DNA of 8,851 nt, from positions 1-8,851 of the forward strand of contig JAGYLK010000090.1 of assembly GCA_018401175.1 (NCBI GenBank). The letters run 5' to 3'. Source of the stretch: Candidatus Altimarinota bacterium (lineage in GTDB: Bacteria; Patescibacteriota; Gracilibacteria; UBA4473). Position 1 is the first letter of the stretch, and each line of letters begins with the position of its first letter. Below, one piece after another: positions 1 to 6,269 of the stretch. Made by a program: the position numbers and the translations under genes. Under the pieces are notes generated by a model. That model saw nothing but the letters and a program-made list of their open reading frames with translations. It was not told the DNA's origin and did not search any database.

Positions 1-2058
1 TTAAATAAAAAAGAATTTTGGAAAATAATAAGAGAGGTTAGTCTTTGGCGATCTGCTCGTCATCGAGGCATGTTGAAAGTTATAAAAAAGAATGTTCAAA
101 AAGCGAGACATGAAGTAGAGGCAAATATTAATCGAGCAAAGGAACATTTACTAAGACAGCGATCGAATGTAGAGAATGATATTTCCACGTATCAGACAGG
201 AATGAGAAACAGAAATGACTCTGTTGCAGAAAAGCAATTTTGGAGTTTTGTTCAAGGAATTATTCAAAATCCAGAGAGTTTTCTTGAGGGGCGATTTCAT
301 GGAATGGTTGAGCTCAAAAAAGCATTTGGAACAACAAATAAAGTGAAAATTCTTGACGCACTAAAGCATAAATTTGCCGATCAAGTTGTTGAATTAGAGC
401 GTTCTCAGCAATTAACTTTGGATCAGGACACATTGCTTCAGAATATGGATAGTCGCGAACAGATGACAAAAGATGCGTTAGAGACAACGAATTTTGAACG
501 ATTGTACAAGGTTCTCCAAAATTCAAAAGTGCAAACGTATGAAGGAGAACAGATAGAATCAGATGAAAATAAAATATTGCAGATTTTAGTGCGAGGATTG
601 AGACGCCTTGGAGTTGATATACAGCGAGATGTATATCTTGGTGCTCCGGTGCGAATCACGACATCAGAAAGACTAGTATTGTTGTTAAAATTCGTCTCGG
701 ATAATCAGGAACTATTAGTCGAGCAAAATTGTCCATTAGAGTTCAAACGAACTCTTTATACGTGGCTTCAAGAAACAAAAGCCAGTCAAGAAAAAGATTT
801 GCGTCAAGGATCTGAGGCGGAAACAGGTTCAGTTGAGCAACGTCGATATATACTGAAAAATTCCTTGGTGGTTCGTAATGCTGCGCGTGAAGCATTTGGT
901 TCGTTTCAGAATATAGCTGAGGCAATGCGTTCACAAAATCCAAGAGAGATAGATGATAGTTTCCAAAAAATACAAACATTTCTGGAGTCCTTTCAGAATT
1001 TTTTTGGAGCAGATGGAAAGAGTGGTGCCCTCAAAGATCTAATTGGGGCTATGCCTGAGGATGAAAAGGATATATTATTGAGTATTGAGTATTTCAAAAA
1101 TGCATATGCACAGCTTAAGGAGACTCTTCCCAAGCTACAAGAACAGCGACAGAAATATGTTGATGAGGTATTAAAGAAATTGCCTCCGAGTGATGAGCTT
1201 TTGGAGGCAGAGCGTCGTGAAGCTCGAGAGATAACTGAGTCGATGCGTGAAATGCTCAGCAGAACAGAAGGAACGATTGTCTTTGATCAGCAAAAATATA
1301 CGGCTATGCAGGCAGCCCGATCAGAAATTTTTACACGAGTAAAGGAATGGGATGATGCGAAACAGGATCTTGAGAATAGACACTTTAATCTTCCGGGAAC
1401 GGATGCCTTATTTGCGGGAATGCTAGAAGTTGGAAGTGGAATTGAAGAAGCTCTTTCGGCGCTTGAGGAAGGTGCACCAGCAGAGGAAGTAGTTCGTGTG
1501 AATAGTTTTAACGGGCTTCTGAGACAGCGAATGCAAAATTCTCTTCAGTCCGAACGAAAATCTCAATTTGAGCAGAAACTCTCAGCAAATATGACCTACC
1601 AAATGGATACGCTTCTTAATAGAAAAGAGGCTGAAGATGGAACGAAACAGGTTTTCAACGTTCCACAACCAGGAATGACGCTTGATAGATTAGAAGTCGT
1701 AGATGTTACGAATACAGATGGAGAGATTGATCTTCCTGAATCACTTCAAACAAGAACTGTTCTTGAAGACTTAACGTTATTGCGTAGTGGTGCAAAACGT
1801 TCTTCTGAAGATGGAACAATGTCATCTGTAGATATGGTGTTCCATAATGATCAATACATTGTACAAATTTACGAGGAGGCAGAAGGAAAAGTTCGAGCAA
1901 AGGCTTGGGAAAAGCCAGAGAATGTTCGGGGAGACAGAAACGCCCTTATCCGTGTTCCTCATACACAAGAAGATATGAACTTTGTTGTTCTCAACATGTC
2001 CGCTGGTGGAACAAAAGCTTCAACACAGGCGCATACCGGATTAAGAATTGTTCGGTAA
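1..2058 (+). CDS. Large charged helical protein of unknown function, 5' end probably beyond window
   Basis: I do not recognise this protein. From the first in-window ATG (position 70) it is 662 residues. The same frame has no stop back to base 1 and adds 23 plausible residues (W, R and K rich, with CGA and CGT arginine codons as in the rest of the gene). No GTG, TTG or ATG start lies in that extension and ATG 70 has no well-placed ribosome binding site, so the true start is probably outside the window. The product is rich in E, K, Q and R with long predicted helices through about residue 530 (counted from ATG 70), including likely coiled-coil stretches around 340-420. The last 120 residues are less charged and look more beta-rich. 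I see no signal peptide, membrane segment, cysteine cluster or nucleotide-binding motif. It converges on guaB with a 48-bp gap holding a shared terminator. A structural or cytoskeleton-like role is possible, but nothing shows it. Confidence that it is a real gene is high. Confidence 0.85.
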   Translation, partial: LNKKEFWKIIREVSLWRSARHRGMLKVIKKNVQKARHEVEANINRAKEHLLRQRSNVENDISTYQTGMRNRNDSVAEKQFWSFVQGIIQNPESFLEGRFHGMVELKKAFGTTNKVKILDALKHKFADQVVELERSQQLTLDQDTLLQNMDSREQMTKDALETTNFERLYKVLQNSKVQTYEGEQIESDENKILQILVRGLRRLGVDIQRDVYLGAPVRITTSERLVLLLKFVSDNQELLVEQNCPLEFKRTLYTWLQETKASQEKDLRQGSEAETGSVEQRRYILKNSLVVRNAAREAFGSFQNIAEAMRSQNPREIDDSFQKIQTFLESFQNFFGADGKSGALKDLIGAMPEDEKDILLSIEYFKNAYAQLKETLPKLQEQRQKYVDEVLKKLPPSDELLEAERREAREITESMREMLSRTEGTIVFDQQKYTAMQAARSEIFTRVKEWDDAKQDLENRHFNLPGTDALFAGMLEVGSGIEEALSALEEGAPAEEVVRVNSFNGLLRQRMQNSLQSERKSQFEQKLSANMTYQMDTLLNRKEAEDGTKQVFNVPQPGMTLDRLEVVDVTNTDGEIDLPESLQTRTVLEDLTLLRSGAKRSSEDGTMSSVDMVFHNDQYIVQIYEEAEGKVRAKAWEKPENVRGDRNALIRVPHTQEDMNFVVLNMSAGGTKASTQAHTGLRIVR

Positions 2059-2086
2059 AAAGCTTAATCTTGCGACTAAGCTTTTT
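2057..2086. terminator. Bidirectional intrinsic terminator between convergent genes
   Basis: A perfect 10-bp inverted repeat (AAAAAGCTTA at 2057-2066, TAAGCTTTTT at 2077-2086) encloses a 10-nt loop. Each arm supplies the T run for one direction, so it can terminate both the upstream plus-strand gene, whose TAA stop overlaps the stem, and guaB arriving from the other side. The stem is AT-rich and hence only moderately stable. Confidence 0.8.
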
Positions 2087-2106
2087 ATTCCATTTTCAAT
2101 ATCGCT

Positions 2107-3573
2107 CTACCCCCGATAATTTGGTGCTTCTTTCAAGATAGAAATATCATGCGGATGCGATTCTTTGAGGGAAGCAGAAGTAATCTGTACAAATTCAGCT
2201 TTCTTTTGAAATTCCTCAATAGTTCCCGCTCCTGTGTAGCCCATAGCGCTGCGAACACCACCCGTGAGCTGAAAAATCTCTCCAGAAGCATCTCCCTTAT
2301 ACAAAACTTTTCCCTCAATTCCTTCGGGAACAAGCTTGTCGTTCGCTACATTCGCCTGAGCGTAACGTTCTTTTCCTCCACATGCCATCGCCGCCATAGA
2401 ACCCATACCGCGATAATATTTGTAGGTTTTTCCTCCAGAATAAATCATTTCTCCTGGAGCCTGTGTCGTTCCAGCAAGTAACGATCCAATCATTACACAA
2501 TTTGCTCCCGCAGCAAGTGCCTTGGCAACATCTCCAGAATAGCGAACGCCACCATCGGCAATCAGTGTTACGTTATTTTTTTTACAAATATCGGTAATAT
2601 CCATAATGGCAGAAAGTTGAGGAACACCAATTCCAGCAACGACACGAGTGGTGCAAATTGATCCCGGGCCAATTCCTACTTTTACGCCATCAGCTCCTGC
2701 TTTTATGAGGGCTTCTGCGGCTTTCTCCGTTGCAATATTTCCTCCGATGACGTCTACCTTTGGATAATTCTTTTTTATATATTCTACTGTTTCGATCACG
2801 CCCTTGGAATGTCCGTGAGCCGTGTCTACAACGAGTACGTCTACGCCAGCTTCAACGAGTTTTTTCACACGCTCATCACGATTATGAGCCGGTCCACAAG
2901 CAGCAGCAACGCGAAGTCGTTTGCGTGCATCTTTGGTCGCAAAAGGGAACATTTCATTTCGTTCCAAATCACGGCGCGTAATAAGAGCGTGGAGCGTTCC
3001 ATCATCATTAAGAATCAAGAGTTTTGAATGCTTTGATTCTTCTAATACGTCATTTGCTTGAGAAAGAGTCAGCGGTTTCTTTGCAATAAGTAAATCTTTG
3101 AGGGGGGTCATGCGTTCTTTGCACGTACAATCAGAATGTTTTTTCTCCAGATAATCATTTCGTGAAACCATTCCGACGACTTTTGTTTGAAGTGTTCCAT
3201 CTTCCGTAATAGGGATGGATTTGAAATGTTTTTCTTTCCGAATAGCGATTACGTCAGCAATTTTGTGTTCTGGCGAGAGCACCAACGGTTCGTGAATGAA
3301 TCCATTTTCAAATCGTTTTACACGTAAAACCATGGCGGCTTGTTGGTCCGGAGTACAGTTTTTGTGAATGACACCGATCCCGCCGAGAAGAGCCATTGTA
3401 ATCGCCATTTCGGATTCTGTAACCGTATCCATAGCGGAGGACACGAGGGGAATGCTCAACTCTATATTGCGGGTGAATTTCGTGCTCGGATCTACCTGGT
3501 TGGGGAGTATTTCAGAATATTGTGGTACGAGAAGTACGTCATCGAAGGTGAGAGCCGGGCGAATTGTTTTCAT
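2107..3573 (-). CDS. guaB: Inosine-5'-monophosphate dehydrogenase
   Basis: GuaB oxidises IMP to XMP with NAD+, the committed step towards GMP in the cytoplasm. The 488-residue product has the family layout: the N-terminal barrel start (LTFDDVLLVPQYS, about 8-20), a CBS-pair insertion at about 95-205, and the second barrel part with the catalytic loop GPGSICTTR (302-310, nucleophile Cys307). The phosphate-binding segment ADGGVRYSGD is at 339-348, and the mobile flap carries the Arg-Tyr pair (KERYAQ, R403-Y404). Length and motifs indicate an intact enzyme. I chose ATG at 3573 because the protein then begins MKTIRPALTFDD; an in-frame TTG three codons upstream (3582) is less likely. It has its own promoter 34 bp upstream and is separated from the ribosomal genes by a terminator, so it is probably monocistronic. 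The leader is only about 27 nt, too short for a riboswitch. Confidence 0.97.
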   Translation of the reverse strand: MKTIRPALTFDDVLLVPQYSEILPNQVDPSTKFTRNIELSIPLVSSAMDTVTESEMAITMALLGGIGVIHKNCTPDQQAAMVLRVKRFENGFIHEPLVLSPEHKIADVIAIRKEKHFKSIPITEDGTLQTKVVGMVSRNDYLEKKHSDCTCKERMTPLKDLLIAKKPLTLSQANDVLEESKHSKLLILNDDGTLHALITRRDLERNEMFPFATKDARKRLRVAAACGPAHNRDERVKKLVEAGVDVLVVDTAHGHSKGVIETVEYIKKNYPKVDVIGGNIATEKAAEALIKAGADGVKVGIGPGSICTTRVVAGIGVPQLSAIMDITDICKKNNVTLIADGGVRYSGDVAKALAAGANCVMIGSLLAGTTQAPGEMIYSGGKTYKYYRGMGSMAAMACGGKERYAQANVANDKLVPEGIEGKVLYKGDASGEIFQLTGGVRSAMGYTGAGTIEEFQKKAEFVQITSASLKESHPHDISILKEAPNYRG

Positions 3574-3606
3574 GGTTTTCAAAGGTTTTCAGAAAAAATT
3601 TTAGAA

Positions 3607-3635
3607 AATGTACCGGTGAAGGAATGAGAAGTCAA
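3607..3635 (-). promoter_or_regulatory. Sigma70-type promoter of guaB
   Basis: On the minus strand a -35 TTGACT (3630-3635) and a -10 TACATT (3607-3612) are separated by exactly 17 bp. Transcription would start near 3600, about 27 nt before the guaB ATG. The sequence after the -10 is AT-rich, unlike the two ribosomal promoters in this window. Confidence 0.65.
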
Positions 3636-3653
3636 GTTTTGGGAAAAAGGGGT

Positions 3654-3767
3654 TCTTGTCGACAGACCCCCTAGCCCCCTAAAAGGGGGAATTTGAAAGT
3701 TGTTCGTAAAAATAAAACACTTTTGAGCTTCCCTTTTTAAGGGAATTCAAGGGATCTGTTGGCAAGA
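3654..3767. repeat. MITE-like nested palindromic repeat (two inverted hairpin units)
   Basis: Two related units of about 46 nt (3654-3699 and 3722-3767) face each other as imperfect inverted repeats around a 22-nt centre. Each starts with a version of TCTTGNCNACAGA and contains its own small palindrome: CCCCCT/AGGGGG (3675-3689) on the left and TTCCCTT/AAGGGAA (3729-3745) on the right. The whole can fold as one long stem or as two hairpins. It lies between the terminator of the ribosomal unit and the guaB promoter, and no coding frame crosses it. It resembles the non-autonomous palindromic repeats common between genes in many bacteria. Copy number in the genome is unknown from here. Confidence 0.6.
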
Positions 3768-3775
3768 GTTCGAAT

Positions 3776-3799
3776 AAAAAAACCCGCCGAAGCGGGTTT
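3776..3799 (-). terminator. Rho-independent terminator of the rplF-rplR-rpsE-rplO unit
   Basis: Minus-strand hairpin AACCCGC / GCGGGTT (3781-3787 with 3792-3798) closed by a stable UUCG tetraloop, followed by a run of seven T residues (3776-3782 on the plus strand read as A). It starts about 25 nt after the rplO stop codon and cleanly ends the operon before guaB. Confidence 0.92.
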
Positions 3800-3823
3800 G
3801 AAATTTTTATAATCAATGAAGAC

Positions 3824-4261
3824 CTATTTTACTGTTCCTCCAGCTTTTTCAATAGCAGTTTTTGCTGTTTTAGAAACGAGTACTCCTTCTACATTTAACT
3901 TTTTTGTAAGCTCTCCTTCTCCCAATATTTTCACTTTGGCATTGTTTTTTCGGATCAATCCCGCGTCTATCAAAGAAAGAAGATTTATTTGTGCTCCATC
4001 TTTGAAGCTGAGTTCAAGTTTCTCAAGGTTTACAATCTGTGTTTCTACTCGATTTGGATTTTTGAATCCTCGTAATTTAGGCATTCGCATAAGAAGTCCA
4101 CTTTGTCCTCCTTCGAATCCAAGACGAACGCCTCCTCCTGCTCGAGCATTTTGTCCTTTACATCCTCGTCCAGCGAATGTTCCTTTGGAACCATTTCCCT
4201 GTCCTTTTCGCATTTTCGCTGGTTTAGCGACTTTCGGAGCCAATTTACTCAATAAATTCAT
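3824..4261 (-). CDS. rplO: 50S ribosomal protein L15 (uL15)
   Basis: L15 is a large-subunit protein that binds 23S rRNA and is needed late in 50S assembly. The 145-residue product shows the glycine- and arginine-rich rRNA-threading segment (GRGCKGQNARAGGG, 31-44), the conserved QSGLLMRMPKLRGF block (53-66) and a C-terminal globular half. Length matches the family (about 145). Its ATG overlaps the TGA of rpsE as ATGA, so translation is probably coupled. In most bacteria rpmD (L30) lies between S5 and L15 and secY follows L15; here rpmD is absent and a terminator follows. Confidence 0.97.
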   Translation of the reverse strand: MNLLSKLAPKVAKPAKMRKGQGNGSKGTFAGRGCKGQNARAGGGVRLGFEGGQSGLLMRMPKLRGFKNPNRVETQIVNLEKLELSFKDGAQINLLSLIDAGLIRKNNAKVKILGEGELTKKLNVEGVLVSKTAKTAIEKAGGTVK

Positions 4262-5031
4262 TTTTTGTCAGCGTCAGTTTTTTTCTTGTCCGCTGTAGTT
4301 TTAGCGGAGGGGGACGCAGCAGGTTTTTTTGCTGCTGGAGTTTTGGCAGAAGCTTTTGCCTCGACTGGTTTCTTTGGAGTTACGGGTGTTTCAATCGTTT
4401 CTTCAGCATCATCTTTCATCTCTAAATCGGCTTTTGTGATTTTTGTTCCAGGATTTTTTCCCGTTTCAAGTGATTGTAAAGCATTGAATGTAGCAACTGC
4501 TATATTGAGCTTATTTCGAGAGCCATGAGATTTAGACAATACGTCTTTTACTCCGGCTAATTCTAATATTTTTCGAACAGCTCCTCCGGCAATCACTCCT
4601 TTTCCTTCTGGTGCGGGGAAGAGAAGTACACGAGAAGACTTAAAAATAGCATTTGCTTCATGAGGAAGTGTTCCCTCGTTCATAGGAACCGTAATGAGGT
4701 TTCGTTTTGCTTGGACAACAGCTTTTTGAATAGCGGTCATTACCTCAGCAGATTTTCCAATACCAAATCCGACACGTCCTTTTTTATCTCCGATAACAAC
4801 GGTTAATCGAAAACGAAGACGTCGTCCTCCTTTTACCACACGAGTAACACGATCGATTTGGAGAATGGCTTCTTCAAATTCTTTTGCCTCTCGAGGTTTT
4901 CGTTCTCGACCACCACCTTTTCGTGGTCGTCGCTCACGTTGAGGGCGTCCTTCTTGTTTTTCTTCAGGAGCAACAGAAGTTTCTTCTGCTGGAGCTTCTG
5001 TTACTGGTGCCGTTTTGTTCTCTTCTGTCAT
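4258..5031 (-). CDS. rpsE: 30S ribosomal protein S5 (uS5) with long N- and C-terminal tails
   Basis: S5 sits on the back of the 30S subunit at the mRNA entry side and takes part in decoding accuracy. The core (about 50-205) is clear: the double-stranded-RNA-binding-like domain with VVKGGRRLRFRLTVVIGD (65-82) and KGRVGFGIGKSAEV (84-97), then the second domain with PEGKGVIAGGAVRKILELAG (141-160) and the SRNKLN segment (171-176). At 257 residues it is well above the usual 160-180. The extra length is an acidic then Arg-rich tail at 1-50 and an Ala/Lys/Thr/Pro-rich tail at about 208-257, both low in complexity and probably disordered. It starts 31 nt after rplR and its TGA overlaps the rplO start. 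Confidence 0.97.
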   Translation of the reverse strand: MTEENKTAPVTEAPAEETSVAPEEKQEGRPQRERRPRKGGGRERKPREAKEFEEAILQIDRVTRVVKGGRRLRFRLTVVIGDKKGRVGFGIGKSAEVMTAIQKAVVQAKRNLITVPMNEGTLPHEANAIFKSSRVLLFPAPEGKGVIAGGAVRKILELAGVKDVLSKSHGSRNKLNIAVATFNALQSLETGKNPGTKITKADLEMKDDAEETIETPVTPKKPVEAKASAKTPAAKKPAASPSAKTTADKKKTDADKK

Positions 5032-5062
5032 GTGAGAGTGGATAAATTTTTCTCAAGAGTTT

Positions 5063-5404
5063 TTAAAACTCTAGTCCCGCTTTCCGAGCGGCATCAGCCA
5101 AAGCTTTCACTTGACCGTGATATTTGTACCCGTTGCGATCAAACGCAACCTGAGTAATTTTATGTTTCTTCGCTGTTTCAGCGATATTGGTACCAACTTC
5201 TGTTGCGGCCTCAATTCCGGTTTTTCCCGTTTTGAGCCCCGATACTCCGCACAAAACCTTTCCCTCAAGATCATCAATAATTTGTGCATTAATGGTTCGG
5301 TTTGTTCGAACAATTAACAATCGAGGGCGTCCTGAGACACGTGCTACTGCGTGCGTTCGTCGCGCGCGTGCGGTTTGCCGTTCTTGTTTTGTAGATTTTG
5401 TCAT
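5063..5404 (-). CDS. rplR: 50S ribosomal protein L18 (uL18)
   Basis: L18 binds 5S rRNA and helps dock it in the central protuberance of the 50S subunit. The 113-residue product has the basic N-terminal region (1-30, SGRPRLLIVRTNR at 24-36), and the C-terminal family signature FDRNGYKYHGQVKALADAAR (88-107). Length is normal. It is the second gene of the rplF unit, 13 nt after rplF, and no clear Shine-Dalgarno precedes it (the spacer reads CCTGAACTGAG). Confidence 0.96.
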   Translation of the reverse strand: MTKSTKQERQTARARRTHAVARVSGRPRLLIVRTNRTINAQIIDDLEGKVLCGVSGLKTGKTGIEAATEVGTNIAETAKKHKITQVAFDRNGYKYHGQVKALADAARKAGLEF

Positions 5405-5417
5405 CTCAGTTCAGGAA

Positions 5418-5966
5418 TTATTTACTAGCTGATTTACCAGCCTTGCGCACAACATGCTCATCCGTGTAACGAATACCCTTTCCCTTGTATGGTTCTGGTT
5501 TTCTCAAGGCTCGAATGTTTGCGGCAGCTTGTCCGACAAGTTGTTTATTGATACCCGACACAGTGAACAAGTTTATATTTTTCTTATCAAATTCAACAGT
5601 TACTCCTTCTGGAAGGTCAAATTGTATAGGGTGTGAAAATCCTAGTTGGAATTCCACTCCGGCACCTTTTAATGCTCCTCGGTATCCAACTCCTTTGATC
5701 TCAAGTGATTTAGAGAAGCCATTTACCACTCCTTCAATCGCATTTGCCAAAAGAGATCGATAGAGCCCGTGTCGTGCACGTGCCGGTTTTGTATCATCGG
5801 CGCGTGTAACACTTATAAGTCCCTCTTCTTGAGCAAAAGAGACATATGCTGGCTCAAATGAAACAGTGAGTTCTCCCTTTGGTCCTTTTACTTTCAAAAC
5901 ATCCGCCTCAATCGAAATCTCGACATTAGACGGAACGGATACGGGTTTTTTTCCAATTCGTGACAT
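5418..5966 (-). CDS. rplF: 50S ribosomal protein L6 (uL6)
   Basis: L6 binds 23S rRNA near the sarcin-ricin loop and the factor-binding site. The 182-residue product begins MSRIGKKPVSVPS, as the family does, and has the two duplicated L6 folds (about 1-82 and 83-175) and the C-terminal signature PEPYKGKGIRY (157-167). I chose ATG 5966; an upstream in-frame TTG (5993) would add nine residues not seen in the family. It is the first gene of the unit, with a promoter about 80 bp upstream. rpsH (S8), normally just before rplF, is not here: the upstream DNA is noncoding. Confidence 0.97.
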   Translation of the reverse strand: MSRIGKKPVSVPSNVEISIEADVLKVKGPKGELTVSFEPAYVSFAQEEGLISVTRADDTKPARARHGLYRSLLANAIEGVVNGFSKSLEIKGVGYRGALKGAGVEFQLGFSHPIQFDLPEGVTVEFDKKNINLFTVSGINKQLVGQAAANIRALRKPEPYKGKGIRYTDEHVVRKAGKSASK

Positions 5967-5982
5967 TTTCCAATAAGTAAGG

Positions 5983-6013
5983 AACCGCTGCAACGCTGCT
6001 TTTTTTGCAGGTT
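5983..6013 (-). promoter_or_regulatory. Possible leader stem-loop upstream of rplF
   Basis: In the rplF leader the minus strand reads AACCTGCA (6013-6006), then TGCAGCGGTT (5992-5983). These can pair as an 8-bp stem with a 2-nt bulge, and an alternative CTGC/GCAG stem competes inside it. It ends 17 nt before the ATG. Ribosomal protein operons often carry autoregulatory leader structures, but no known family is recognised, so this is tentative. Confidence 0.25.
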
Positions 6014-6028
6014 TAGACGAGACTTGAA

Positions 6029-6037
6029 TGAGTCAAA
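6029..6037 (-). promoter_or_regulatory. TTTGACTCA element shared with the rRNA leader
   Basis: Nine bases identical to 8193-8201 in the 16S leader, placed 8 bp after the -10 hexamer here and 10 bp after it there. It would lie within roughly the first dozen transcribed bases. It may be a shared regulator site or an initially transcribed signal; the function is unknown. Confidence 0.4.
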
Positions 6038-6045
6038 TCGGCGAG

Positions 6046-6073
6046 AGTTTAGCTTTGGAGAGAGTTCTGTCAA
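6046..6073 (-). promoter_or_regulatory. Promoter of the rplF ribosomal protein unit
   Basis: Minus-strand -35 TTGACA (6068-6073, a perfect consensus) and -10 TAAACT (6046-6051) with a 16-bp spacer. The DNA before the -35 is A/T-rich, like an UP element. The bases after the -10 (CTCGCC) form a GC-rich discriminator, which in well-studied bacteria marks promoters under growth-rate or stringent control. Predicted start is near 6039, giving a leader of about 70 nt. Confidence 0.7.
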
Positions 6074-6107
6074 GTTTTTCGTTTTAGAATTACTATTTTA
6101 AGTATTC

Positions 6108-6134
6108 GTTCTTTTTGTTCCGCACAAAAAGAAC
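6108..6134. repeat. 11-bp inverted repeat
   Basis: GTTCTTTTTGT (6108-6118) and ACAAAAAGAAC (6124-6134) are perfect inverted copies around a 5-nt loop. It lies upstream of the rplF promoter in noncoding DNA. It could end transcription of the acyl-CoA synthetase gene on the minus strand, but no T run follows the stem. Confidence 0.55.
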
Positions 6135-6154
6135 CAAAAAGCTCGTTGCTGTTG

Positions 6155-6170
6155 TTCGTTTGCAAACGAA
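6155..6170. repeat. 16-bp perfect palindrome
   Basis: TTCGTTTGCAAACGAA is fully self-complementary, with no loop. This form suits binding of a dimeric protein as well as a cruciform or hairpin. On the plus strand it is followed by ATATTTTT, but no plus-strand gene ends here. Confidence 0.5.
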
Positions 6171-6185
6171 ATATTTTTACTCATT

Positions 6186-6235
6186 AAACCTTGCAATCTA
6201 GTGACGAGGAAGCTTTTGACCCCCGTGCAAGGTTT
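6186..6235. repeat. 10-bp inverted repeat with 30-nt loop
   Basis: AAACCTTGCA (6186-6195) and TGCAAGGTTT (6226-6235) are perfect inverted copies. This structure lies about 35 nt after the stop of the acyl-CoA synthetase gene. There is no T tract after it, so it may protect the 3' end of that mRNA or be part of a repeat rather than act as a standard terminator. Confidence 0.5.
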
Positions 6236-6269
6236 GGACACTCGCTTCAAATAATCGTTTTTGCGGCAC

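Noticed and set aside
3574..3582. Upstream TTG start for guaB
   Set aside because: Three codons upstream of a good ATG; the family start fits the ATG better.
3583..3606. Riboswitch before guaB
   Set aside because: The predicted leader is only about 27 nt and has no structure of a purine or guanidine riboswitch.
3816..4298. 160-residue plus-strand frame opposite L15
   Set aside because: It is the antisense shadow of rplO and rpsE, with a Phe/Ser/Pro-rich composition typical of such shadows.
5967..5993. Upstream TTG start for L6
   Set aside because: It adds nine residues before the conserved MSRIGKKP start and has no supporting ribosome binding site.
6029..6034. TTGACT in the rplF leader as a second -35
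   Set aside because: The only candidate -10 (TAAACC) is at 15 bp and poor; the sequence is better explained as the element shared with the rRNA leader.
5967..6269. A hidden rpsH (S8) or small gene upstream of L6
   Set aside because: Stops occur in all frames and no S8 motif is seen; the region holds only promoter, leader and repeats.
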